A stretch of 64,000 nucleotides of DNA from Saprospiraceae bacterium (GTDB lineage: Bacteria > Bacteroidota > Bacteroidia > Chitinophagales > Saprospiraceae). The position numbers and the translations under genes were made by a program. The stretch spans positions 1,240,001 to 1,304,000 of the forward strand of contig JADKBV010000001.1 of assembly GCA_016714895.1 (NCBI GenBank), in the 5' to 3' direction. The notes below the pieces were generated by a model. The model made no database searches and had not been told where the DNA came from. It saw nothing but the letters and a program-made list of their open reading frames with translations. Positions 1 to 7,310 of the stretch are shown here, piece after piece (position 1 is the first letter of the stretch; every line of letters begins with the position of its first letter).

Positions 1-306
1 CACCCATTAAATTTTGTATCTCCTTGTATGAAACAGTATATAAACTCACTAAAAGCGGTTCTGATATATACTTTTGTAAAAATAATGTTTCATACAAAAC
101 TTAAGTAATCCACAAGCTGGCTTAAGAGAAAAAAAGAAGTTTCAAACGTCCTAATCAATAGGAATTATAAATGGCAAAACATTAGAATGGTTATTGACAA
201 TAAAGGGATTACGTCTATTTGCTATATATTAAATAATGTCTTTGCAAAAACCTGTTTTTAATTGAATTACAGCAGTCCTTTATAGATAAAAAAATAACGG
301 TAAAAC
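1..306. other. Intergenic region downstream of rimM
   Basis: AT-rich, with no open frame of note. At the extreme left edge an ATG on the minus strand (7 to 5) is preceded by AAGGAG at 25-20, so another minus-strand gene may begin there and run out of the window; only two codons are visible, so this is weak. No convincing terminator for rimM was found. Confidence 0.4.
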
Positions 307-822
307 TTAAATTACATCAAGCAATCCTTCCGGTAAATTCATTTCTAAAATTTTTTGTTCCGGTAAAACCGTAAATATCCAATCATCGACTAAAGGAAGG
401 TAAAATTCTTTTCCGCTTTCATTGGAAACAGTTGCCATAACCTGAGCAGGAAACATATTAATTTCTTTGATGGTTCCTATACATTCATTACGGACAATTA
501 TGTTGAAGTTCACAAATTTTTCTATTCCTTTCACTCCGATTTTTCGTGTTCCGAGGATATGTTTTTCATGCAGCCCGATAGTGGTATGCGTATATCCGGA
601 TACTTTTTCCGGAGAATCGATGTTTTCCAGTTTAACCTGAAGGTTTTTATCATTTTTAACCTCCGAAATTCTAAAGGGAACAGGCAGACCATCAAGAAAC
701 AAAAAAAGAAAAGGACTTTTTAAAACACTTTTTTCATATATCAGATCAATATCCAATCTGATAAAACCGAGTATTCCTTCCGGTTTACCAATTTTTCCGA
801 TCTCGACTATCTGATCTATCAT
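307..822 (-). CDS. rimM: Ribosome maturation factor RimM
   Basis: 171 residues, the usual RimM length. RimM helps mature the 16S rRNA 3' domain and binds ribosomal protein S19. The N-terminal beta-barrel opens with the family pattern VEIGKIGKPEGILGFIRL (about residues 6-23), and the C-terminal PRC-barrel carries the typical LPLVDDWI segment (about 142-149). The ATG lies directly against the TAA stop of the upstream lipoprotein gene, so the two are probably co-transcribed. The usual partners rpsP and trmD are not next to it, which is an unusual context. Identification rests on motif recognition and length and is strong. Confidence 0.93.
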   Translation of the reverse strand: MIDQIVEIGKIGKPEGILGFIRLDIDLIYEKSVLKSPFLFLFLDGLPVPFRISEVKNDKNLQVKLENIDSPEKVSGYTHTTIGLHEKHILGTRKIGVKGIEKFVNFNIIVRNECIGTIKEINMFPAQVMATVSNESGKEFYLPLVDDWIFTVLPEQKILEMNLPEGLLDVI

Positions 823-1551
823 TTAATTGGATTCAAGAAGTAAAAGATTATGATAAAATCCCCTGATCGCTCGTTCGGGTAATGGAATAGTTCCTCCTTT
901 GTTATCCTGTAAAAAAATCATTTCCTTTTTATAGAGACCGATATTTTCAAGATATTCTTCATAATAATATTTTTTATCAAGTGAGGTTTCTTCATCAACC
1001 AACCGTATTCTCGTTCTTTTTAATAAATCTCCCGCCCAGTTATACACTTCATTATAAGATTCAATTCTGGTATTCCATTCAGAGTACATATCCAGAAAAG
1101 TCTCCCCTCCGACCATAACATCGATATTTTGATCAAATAATTGATTGTGATTAAACCTCAATCCGGTTTTTAGCGGAAACACCAACTTGGTAAACAGCAA
1201 ATTGTCTTCCTGCCTTAAAACCATATTGGGCAATCGTGAAATAAAAACAGTATTATAGTACGTAAAGGTATCATCCAATTTCCTTTTAAAATAGACATGT
1301 ACATTAAACACAGTGTCCCCGCTTCCGTTTATAAAACTTGAATGAACTTCTTCTTTGATATAACCATGTAACGTATCTCTGATAGTTCCTCCACCTCTTA
1401 GTATAACAGAGTCTGATTCATAAATCCAATATTTACCGGTTTTTAACGGAAAATATTGTTGTCCTAATATATTTGTATCAATAGTTTCAGTTGTTTTTTC
1501 ACATCCAAAAACAAACACGGCAAACAATAATAACATTATTTTAGAAATCAT
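823..1551 (-). CDS. Putative lipoprotein, function unknown
   Basis: About 242 residues from the chosen ATG at 1551; an in-frame ATG at 1575 would add eight residues. I prefer the inner start because it gives a compact lipoprotein signal: a hydrophobic stretch ending FVFGC, with the Cys as lipidation site. After the signal comes a segment (YFPLKTGKYWIYESDS) that is common in Bacteroidota surface lipoproteins, followed by beta-rich sequence with many aromatic residues. No catalytic motif is visible. It lies between mnmA (80-105 bases upstream, depending on start) and rimM (immediately downstream), which places a cell-envelope protein among RNA-modification genes, probably by chance. Function unknown. 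Confidence 0.75.
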   Translation of the reverse strand: MISKIMLLLFAVFVFGCEKTTETIDTNILGQQYFPLKTGKYWIYESDSVILRGGGTIRDTLHGYIKEEVHSSFINGSGDTVFNVHVYFKRKLDDTFTYYNTVFISRLPNMVLRQEDNLLFTKLVFPLKTGLRFNHNQLFDQNIDVMVGGETFLDMYSEWNTRIESYNEVYNWAGDLLKRTRIRLVDEETSLDKKYYYEEYLENIGLYKKEMIFLQDNKGGTIPLPERAIRGFYHNLLLLESN

Positions 1552-1655
1552 TATGCTCTTTGGGTAACCTTGCATATCAGTTTATTTATTCATCTTAATG
1601 AAAAATGAACCTAAATTATTGTTCAACGAATTATATATTAAATAAAATTCTAATT

Positions 1656-2765
1656 TCATGACGAAAAATTCGCTGACTTTGTTTGAATGATACCGCCTCC
1701 TACAACATCATCACCTTCATAAAACACTGCAGATTGGCCCGGAGCAATTCCTTTAACTGGTGCAAAAAACGAAACTTCCACAGTTTGTTCTACAGGATGC
1801 AGCGATGACATGACCCCTTTGTCGTTATATCTTACTTGCGTGGTTGCTTCAAAACCTTCATGGATAGATTCATATTTCATCCAATTCAGTTTTCCAACCG
1901 ACATAGTATTTTTAATCAATTGGTCAACTTCACCAAGTACAACAGTGTTGGTTTCAGGGATGATTTCAGTAACAAACATAGGAACTTTAAATCCACCTCC
2001 AAGTCCTTTTCTTTGACCGATGGTGTAAAAAGGGTAACCTTCGTGAGTCCCAAGTAATTCTCCGGCGGCATTTACAAATGTTCCTCCCTTCAGTTTCTCT
2101 TCCAATCCGGGAACTCTTCTCTTCAGAAATCCTCTGTAATCATTATCCGGAACAAAACAAATCTCATAAGATTCGGCTTTTTTTGACAACTCGTCGTATC
2201 CAAAATCTTTGGCCATCTGTCGTATTTCAGGCTTGGTATAATTTCCCAACGGAAAATAACTTCTGTTCAGACATTCCTGAGTCAACCCCCACAAAACATA
2301 AGATTGATCTTTTCGATCATCTTTACCTTTAGAAATAAAGCGACGGTTATTTTTTTCATGTATTACTGCGTAATGACCGGTTGCGATAAATTCACAATCC
2401 ATAGCATCAGCTCTTTTAAGCAATGCACTCCATTTGATATGAGTATTACATAAAACACATGGATTCGGAGTTCGTCCTGCAATATATTCTTCAACAAAAT
2501 TATCTATAACGTAGTCACCGAATTCATCGCGTATATCAATGATAAAATGGTGAAAACCCATATTAACGGCTACTTGTCGGGCATCATTGATCGAATCCAG
2601 TGAGCAACAACCTGTTTCTTTTTTAGATCCTCCTGAACCTGCATAATCCCAGGTTTTCATAGTAATTCCTACTACTTCATATCCTTCTTCATGCAGCATC
2701 ATGGCAGCAACCGTGCTGTCAATCCCACCACTCATAGCGACTAATACCCTACCTTTTTTACTCAT
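1656..2765 (-). CDS. mnmA: tRNA 2-thiouridine(34) synthase MnmA
   Basis: 369 residues, normal for the family. The enzyme adenylates U34 of Lys, Glu and Gln tRNAs and replaces oxygen 2 with sulfur, in the cytoplasm. The PP-loop ATP motif SGGIDS is at residues 12-17. The catalytic cysteine region NPCVLCN gives Cys103 (with Cys106), and the partner Cys203 lies in EICFVPD, as the persulfide mechanism of the family requires. The C-terminus has the beta-barrel segment ending near GQSAVFYEGDDVVGGG. It is first of three minus-strand genes (mnmA, lipoprotein, rimM). A TATCTTTG box lies 23 bases upstream of the ATG. Confidence 0.96.
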   Translation of the reverse strand: MSKKGRVLVAMSGGIDSTVAAMMLHEEGYEVVGITMKTWDYAGSGGSKKETGCCSLDSINDARQVAVNMGFHHFIIDIRDEFGDYVIDNFVEEYIAGRTPNPCVLCNTHIKWSALLKRADAMDCEFIATGHYAVIHEKNNRRFISKGKDDRKDQSYVLWGLTQECLNRSYFPLGNYTKPEIRQMAKDFGYDELSKKAESYEICFVPDNDYRGFLKRRVPGLEEKLKGGTFVNAAGELLGTHEGYPFYTIGQRKGLGGGFKVPMFVTEIIPETNTVVLGEVDQLIKNTMSVGKLNWMKYESIHEGFEATTQVRYNDKGVMSSLHPVEQTVEVSFFAPVKGIAPGQSAVFYEGDDVVGGGIIQTKSANFSS

Positions 2766-2787
2766 TTTTATTTAATGAAATCAAAGG

Positions 2788-2795
2788 CAAAGATA
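2788..2795 (-). promoter_or_regulatory. Candidate -7 promoter box for mnmA
   Basis: Reads TATCTTTG on the minus strand, an exact match to the Bacteroidota -7 consensus TAnnTTTG, just upstream of the mnmA ATG at 2765. No TTTG is found 19-21 bases further upstream, so only half of the promoter is supported. Confidence 0.35.
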
Positions 2796-2954
2796 CAATT
2801 ATTTTCCTAAATGAGCTTCCTGAAATATCCGCAACCTGAATCTTTAAAATGAAAAACTTCATGTATCAACCAAAAGAATAAAACTTAAAGGAAAAAGGAA
2901 AATATTACATGTTTCAAATTAAAATCATGCCTTACCTTCAAATTCAATCATGGC

Positions 2955-2991
2955 AAAAAAAAAGACCCGCAATCATAAAATTACGGGTCTT
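2955..2991 (-). terminator. Rho-independent terminator after rplQ
   Basis: Stem AAGACCCG (2962-2969) pairs with CGGGTCTT (2984-2991), extended inside by AAT/ATT. On the minus strand it is followed by a run of T (complement of 2955-2963). It lies 23 bases after the rplQ stop and ends the long ribosomal-protein transcript. Confidence 0.85.
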
Positions 2992-3014
2992 ATATAATTT
3001 TGAAAAATAATTAA

Positions 3015-3521
3015 TTATTCTTCTTCAGATTTGTCTGTAGAACCTGAAACTGCTGCTGCGGTAGCTGCACCTGCAGCAACTACACCTGCTTCGCTACCAC
3101 CCTTGCCTCGTCTTCTACTTCTTCGGGTTGAGCCAGCTTTTGCAGTTTTGGCAGTCATAACTGTGTTAAAGTCTACCAATTCGATCATTGCCGTCTCAGC
3201 ACCATCACCTTGTCTGAAACCTGTCTTCAGAACGCGGCAATAACCTCCGGGTCTGTCAACAACTTTTTCAGCGATAACATCAAATAACTCTTTGACTGCT
3301 TCTTTACTTTGAAGATATCCGAATACAATCCTTCTTGAATGAGTTGTATTGTCTTTGGATTTAGTAATGATAGGTTCAACATATGATCGTAAAGCTTTAG
3401 CTTTAGCCAATGTTGTTGTGATTCTTTTATGTTCAATCAAAGATTGAGCAAGATTTTTTAGTAAGGCTTCTCTGTGGCCTTTTTTTCTACCTAAATGGTT
3501 GAATTTTTTACCGTGTCTCAT
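3015..3521 (-). CDS. rplQ: 50S ribosomal protein L17
   Basis: 168 residues. The first 120 are the conserved L17 fold (MRHGKKFNHLGRKKGHR start, then AMIELVDFN). The remaining 45 or so form a low-complexity tail, first basic (STRRSRRRGKGG), then Ala/Gly-rich, then acidic at the end (KSEEE). Such tails are common on Bacteroidota L17 but are absent from the roughly 120-residue enterobacterial protein. L17 is a large-subunit protein near the exit tunnel. It is the last gene of the supercluster, 109 bases after rpoA and directly before a strong terminator. Confidence 0.97.
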   Translation of the reverse strand: MRHGKKFNHLGRKKGHREALLKNLAQSLIEHKRITTTLAKAKALRSYVEPIITKSKDNTTHSRRIVFGYLQSKEAVKELFDVIAEKVVDRPGGYCRVLKTGFRQGDGAETAMIELVDFNTVMTAKTAKAGSTRRSRRRGKGGSEAGVVAAGAATAAAVSGSTDKSEEE

Positions 3522-3562
3522 TAGATAAATTGTTTCGCATCACGCTTCGCTGTATCTCATGT

Positions 3563-3624
3563 GCGACCTGGAGTCTTCAGCGATGGTTTATGCCATTAAT
3601 AATAAAATCCGTTATACGGGTCGC
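3563..3624 (-). other. Structured rpoA-rplQ spacer
   Basis: GCGACC (3563-3568) can pair with GGTCGC (3619-3624). Inside are two short hairpins, ATGG/CCAT (3583-3586 with 3593-3596) and CCGT/ACGG (3609-3612 with 3616-3619; this one competes for base 3619 with the outer stem). The 109-base spacer is the longest gap in the 3' half of the cluster and is GC-richer than other gaps. A leader or processing element for rplQ is possible; nothing proves it. Confidence 0.3.
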
Positions 3625-3630
3625 GACGAT

Positions 3631-4629
3631 TTATTCTTCGTCCAATTTATATTTGGAAAGGTCCATACCAAAGGTAAGGCCTTTAGTTTGTAATAACTCT
3701 TCGATCTCTACCAAAGACTTTTTACCAAAGTTTCTGAATTTTAATAATTCGTGCATATCAAATTTAACCACTTCACCCAGTGAATTGATTTTTGCTGCCT
3801 TAAGACAGTTGTAAGCACGAACAGACAAATCGAGATCTTCCAAAGAAGTTTTTAACAACTTTCTCATGTGGAGTATATGTTCATCCACGATGCTGTCTTC
3901 TCTTGAAGTAGCGTCGTTAAATGTAATATTTTCATCCGTAATCAACATCAGATGTTGGATCATAATCCTGGAAGCATCTTTTAAAGCGATTTCAGGATGA
4001 ATAGTTCCATCTGTTTTTAACTCGATGGTTAACTTTTCGTAGTCAGTTCTTTGACCAACCCGTGTATTTTCTACTTTATAAGACACCTTTTTGATAGGCG
4101 TATAGATCGCATCGATAGGAATAACTCCGATAGGTGCATCTTTAGGCAGATTTTCGTCGGCAGGAACATATCCACGACCCTTTGTAACGGTAAACTCAAT
4201 TTCCAAACTTACATTTGGCTCCATGGTACAAATGTGGAGATCAGGATTCATCACCTTAAACACATTCGTGTTGGTTTCAATATCACCGGCAACAAACTCA
4301 TCTTTACCACTGACAGTAACATATATTTTTTCTTCTTCGCTTCCTTCGGTAACATTGACCGGCTTTAAACGAATTTGTTTCATATTTAAAACGATATCAA
4401 CCACATCTTCAACAACACCTTTAATCGTCGAAAATTCGTGGTCAACACCAGCAACTCTTACAGCTGAAATCGCATAACCCTCAAGCGAAGATAATAAAAT
4501 TCTTCTTAATGAATTACCGATTGTTTGCCCAAAACCGGGTTCAAGAGGCTTAAACTCAAAAACTCCATCAAAATCGTCAGCTTTTTGAAGAAGGATTTTA
4601 TCAGGTTTTTGAAAATTTAAAATGCTCAT
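3631..4629 (-). CDS. rpoA: RNA polymerase alpha subunit
   Basis: 332 residues. The N-terminal domain, which dimerises and nucleates polymerase assembly, shows the pattern LEPGFGQTIGNSLRRILLSS (about residues 28-47). The C-terminal domain carries helix-hairpin-helix sequence (AYNCLKAAKINSLGEV, then FRNFGKKSLVEIEE) that contacts UP elements and activators. It sits between rpsD (65 bases upstream) and rplQ (109 bases downstream), the conserved alpha-operon position. No alteration is seen. Confidence 0.98.
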   Translation of the reverse strand: MSILNFQKPDKILLQKADDFDGVFEFKPLEPGFGQTIGNSLRRILLSSLEGYAISAVRVAGVDHEFSTIKGVVEDVVDIVLNMKQIRLKPVNVTEGSEEEKIYVTVSGKDEFVAGDIETNTNVFKVMNPDLHICTMEPNVSLEIEFTVTKGRGYVPADENLPKDAPIGVIPIDAIYTPIKKVSYKVENTRVGQRTDYEKLTIELKTDGTIHPEIALKDASRIMIQHLMLITDENITFNDATSREDSIVDEHILHMRKLLKTSLEDLDLSVRAYNCLKAAKINSLGEVVKFDMHELLKFRNFGKKSLVEIEELLQTKGLTFGMDLSKYKLDEE

Positions 4630-4694
4630 ATATAAAATTTATAAAATAATATAAAGAAAATAAGGCCGCTTCGAAACCAAAGCAGCCATTTGTA

Positions 4695-5306
4695 TTATTT
4701 TGAATACAATTCTACGATCAATTGTTCGTTGATATTTTCAGGGATCTTTTCTCTTTCAGGATGAGCCAGATATCTGCCTTCCATTTTTTCGCTGTTAAAC
4801 TCGATCCATCCATAGTGGCGGGCATCCTTTTTTGAATGCACATTTGCCTGAATGATATCCATATTTCTGGATTTCCCTCTTACAGATACAACCTGACCAG
4901 GCTTCAACAACAATGAAGGTACATTAGTTAAGATACCATCCACCAATATATGTTTGTGGGTTACCAATTGTCGGGCGGATCTTCTGGATTTAGCAATTCC
5001 CATTCTGAAAATTACATTATCCAACCTGGATTCCAGCAACTGTAAAAGTATTTCGCCTGTGACACCACTTTTTGCAGCTGCTTTTTCAAATAAATTACGA
5101 AACTGACGCTCCAATACACCATAAGTATATTTAACTTTCTGTTTTTCATTCAATTGGACAGCATAGTCACTTCTTTGCTTTCTTTTTCTCATCTGACCAT
5201 GTTGGCCAGGAGGATATTTTCTTTTTTCGTAAGCTTTGTCGTAACCATATATAGCTTCACCAAAAGCACGTGCTTTTTTAGTGGTAGGTCCTGTATATCT
5301 TGCCAT
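4695..5306 (-). CDS. rpsD: 30S ribosomal protein S4
   Basis: 203 residues, normal. S4 is a primary 16S-binding protein of the 5' domain. The N-terminus MARYTGPTTKKARAFGE and the S4 RNA-binding module (LESRLDNVIFRMGIAKSRRSARQLVTHKHI, about residues 91-120) are clear. No zinc-binding Cys cluster is present at the N-terminus, as in other Bacteroidota. It lies 20 bases after rpsK and 65 before rpoA. In other bacteria S4 represses its own alpha operon; no such structure was identified here. Confidence 0.97.
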   Translation of the reverse strand: MARYTGPTTKKARAFGEAIYGYDKAYEKRKYPPGQHGQMRKRKQRSDYAVQLNEKQKVKYTYGVLERQFRNLFEKAAAKSGVTGEILLQLLESRLDNVIFRMGIAKSRRSARQLVTHKHILVDGILTNVPSLLLKPGQVVSVRGKSRNMDIIQANVHSKKDARHYGWIEFNSEKMEGRYLAHPEREKIPENINEQLIVELYSK

Positions 5307-5326
5307 TAGACTATGGATTTTTTAAA

Positions 5327-5712
5327 TTAAACTCTTCTTTTCTTTGGAGGACGGCAACCATTATGAGGTACAGGGGTCATGTCCTTAATTTTAACTACCC
5401 TGATCCCGGAAGTATCAATCGCTCTTATAGCAGATTCTCTACCTGCACCAGGACCTTTTACAAATACTTCAACATTTCTTAAACCAGCTTCATAAGCAGT
5501 CTGCGAAGCACTGTTCGCTGCCATTTGAGCTGCATAAGGTGTATTCTTTTTGATCCACGGAAACCTGATTTTCCTGCTGAACCCCAAGAGATTCCCTGAC
5601 CTGCTTTATTGGTCAAAGAAATGATAATATTATTAAAAGAGGCATGAATAAAAGCTAATCCTTCGGATTCAACTTTTACATTACGCTTTTTGATTTTTTT
5701 ACCTTTTGCCAT
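5327..5712 (-). CDS. rpsK: 30S ribosomal protein S11, frameshifted in this sequence
   Basis: S11 is an essential platform protein of the 30S subunit. Its sequence is split over two frames. Residues from MAKGKKIKKRNVK to GFRGSK are read from 5712, and the rest (KNTPYAAQMAAN to RPPKKRRV) is read in the -1 frame ending at 5327. The break is at a run of five T on the plus strand (5547-5551). One more base there would restore TCA AAA AAG AAT and an uninterrupted 128-residue S11, which is the normal length. As S11 cannot be lost, the most likely cause is a homopolymer base-calling error; -1 slippage on the A-run is the less likely alternative. The flanking genes rpsM and rpsD are intact. Confidence 0.9.
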
Positions 5713-5730
5713 ACTGCGTTGGATTAATGA

Positions 5731-6108
5731 TTATTTAGTTGCCTTCTTTTTGTTAGCTACTGTTTTCTTTTTACCTTTTCGGGTTCTAGCATTTGTTTTA
5801 GTACTCTGACCTCTCACGGGCAAACCTTTTCTGTGCCTCAAGCCTCTGTAACAAGCTATGTCCATAAGTCGTTTGATACTCAATTGTACCTCACTTCTTA
5901 ATTCACCCTCTACTTTAAATTCATCCTGAATATACTTCGAGATAAATTTAATGTTGTCATCTGACCAATCCTGTATTTTGGTTTGCTCAGAAACACCGGC
6001 TGCATTTAAAATCTGAGATGCTAACGTCCTACCTATACCGTAAATATAAGTTAAACCTATAACACCTCTTTTGTTTCTTGGTAAATCTACTCCAGCAATA
6101 CGTGCCAT
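5731..6108 (-). CDS. rpsM: 30S ribosomal protein S13
   Basis: 125 residues. S13 sits in the 30S head and forms the inter-subunit bridge B1. Start MARIAGVDLPRNKRGVIGLTYIYGIG, the helix-two-turns-helix domain and the C-terminal RGLRHRKGLPVRGQ, TKTNARTRKG are typical. The C-terminal tail is lysine-rich (GKKKTVANKKKATK), as in related species. It lies 11 bases after rpmJ and 18 before rpsK. Confidence 0.97.
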   Translation of the reverse strand: MARIAGVDLPRNKRGVIGLTYIYGIGRTLASQILNAAGVSEQTKIQDWSDDNIKFISKYIQDEFKVEGELRSEVQLSIKRLMDIACYRGLRHRKGLPVRGQSTKTNARTRKGKKKTVANKKKATK

Positions 6109-6119
6109 ATTATATATTA

Positions 6120-6236
6120 TTAACCTTGTCTTTGTTTAAACTTAGGATTCTTTTTATTGATAATATAAAGTTTCCCCTTTCTTCTTACGATCTTACAATC
6201 TGCAGATCTCTTTTTTATGGATGTTGTAACTTTCAT
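6120..6236 (-). CDS. rpmJ: 50S ribosomal protein L36
   Basis: 38 codons starting MKVTTSIKKRSADCK and ending NPKFKQRQG, the expected length for L36. Of the family zinc ligands (Cys, Cys, Cys, His) only Cys14 remains, so this is the zinc-free form usual in Bacteroidota. Residue 4 is Thr where Arg is most common. Placed between infA (18 bases) and rpsM (11 bases), the conserved location. Confidence 0.95.
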   Translation of the reverse strand: MKVTTSIKKRSADCKIVRRKGKLYIINKKNPKFKQRQG

Positions 6237-6254
6237 GACGAAAAGTTTAGATTA

Positions 6255-6473
6255 TTATTTATATCTATAATTAATTCTGCCTCTTGACAAATCGTAAGGT
6301 GACATCTCTACAGCTACCTTGTCACCTGGCAATATACGGATATAGTGCATCCGCATTTTACCTGAGATAGTAGCTGTGATCAAGTGACCACTCTCTAACC
6401 TAACTCGAAACATAGCATTTGAAAGCGCTTCTTCGATGATTCCATCTAATTTTATGAGGTCTTGTTTTGCCAT
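6255..6473 (-). CDS. infA: Translation initiation factor IF-1
   Basis: 72 residues, the standard IF-1 length. It is a single OB-fold protein that occupies the 30S A site during initiation. The family pattern is clear: MAKQDLIKLDGIIEEALSNA, then FRVRLESGH, ISGKMRMHYIRILPGDKV and YDLSRGRINYRYK at the end. It lies between map (35 bases) and rpmJ (18 bases), the standard position in this phylum. Confidence 0.97.
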   Translation of the reverse strand: MAKQDLIKLDGIIEEALSNAMFRVRLESGHLITATISGKMRMHYIRILPGDKVAVEMSPYDLSRGRINYRYK

Positions 6474-6508
6474 TTTTTGAATTGGAGCGCAAATATCCGA
6501 AATATTTT

Positions 6509-7306
6509 TTAAATAAAGTGTATTTCTGGATTATTTTTCAAGGAAATTTCAATATAACTGTGATCTGATAAAATATCATAACCAAAATACCGTACAGCTA
6601 CACTGTGTTCAAAGTGAACTGATGGTTTTGCATCTCTGGTTAAAATTGTCCAACCATCATTTCCTTGTTTTACTCTTCGGTCTCCTAAATTAACCATGGG
6701 CTCGATTGCGATAACCATACCACTTTTTAACATAGGACCTTTCCCTTTCTGGCCAAAGTTAGGAACTTCCGGGTCTTCATGGAGATTTCTTCCAATCCCA
6801 TGCCCCACTAACTCTCTAACTATCCCATAAGGATTTTCTTTCTCACAAAAGTGTTGAATAGCATAACTAATATCTCCTATTCTGTTACCCGGAACACATT
6901 TTTCTATCCCGAGATACAGAGCCTTTTTAGTTACTCTCATCAACTCATGAACTTCTTCAGGTACATTTTTAAAAGCAAATGAATATGCTGAATCACCGTA
7001 AAATCCATTAAGAATTACACCGCAATCTACAGATATCAAATCATTCTCAGTAAAAACATGATCATCAGGAATACCATGAACGACCTCACTATTTTTAGAT
7101 AAACAAAGAGTTGCAGGAAATCCTCTATATCCTTTGAAACCCGGAACTCCTCCGTGATCCCGTATAAATTCTTCCGCTTCTTTATCTATTTTTTTACCGG
7201 TGATTCCTACTTTTAACAATCCCGCAACATGAGCCAGAGTTTTACTAACCAAGATATTGCTTTCTCGTAATAACTCTATTTCATCATCTGTCTTAAAAAA
7301 TACCAT
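6509..7306 (-). CDS. map: Type I methionine aminopeptidase
   Basis: 265 residues; removes the N-terminal Met of nascent proteins. All five metal ligands of the pita-bread fold are visible: Asp94 (SVDCG), Asp105 (GDSAY), His169 (GHGIG), Glu202 (AIEP) and Glu233 (FEHS); His77 (VVHGIP) matches the conserved substrate-pocket histidine. No N-terminal zinc-finger extension. It starts 4 bases after the secY stop and precedes infA. The E. coli-like adk gene is absent from this position, as is usual in Bacteroidota. Confidence 0.97.
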   Translation of the reverse strand: MVFFKTDDEIELLRESNILVSKTLAHVAGLLKVGITGKKIDKEAEEFIRDHGGVPGFKGYRGFPATLCLSKNSEVVHGIPDDHVFTENDLISVDCGVILNGFYGDSAYSFAFKNVPEEVHELMRVTKKALYLGIEKCVPGNRIGDISYAIQHFCEKENPYGIVRELVGHGIGRNLHEDPEVPNFGQKGKGPMLKSGMVIAIEPMVNLGDRRVKQGNDGWTILTRDAKPSVHFEHSVAVRYFGYDILSDHSYIEISLKNNPEIHFI

Positions 7307-7310
7307 TGAT

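Noticed and set aside
3227..3436. 69-codon minus-strand frame overlapping rplQ
   Set aside because: It is an alternative frame of L17, starts inside the gene and has no family features.
5547..5551. Programmed -1 frameshifting as the main explanation of the split rpsK
   Set aside because: The slippery site is only five A, is not a full heptamer, and no obvious downstream pseudoknot or upstream stimulatory sequence was found. A homopolymer error explains it more simply.
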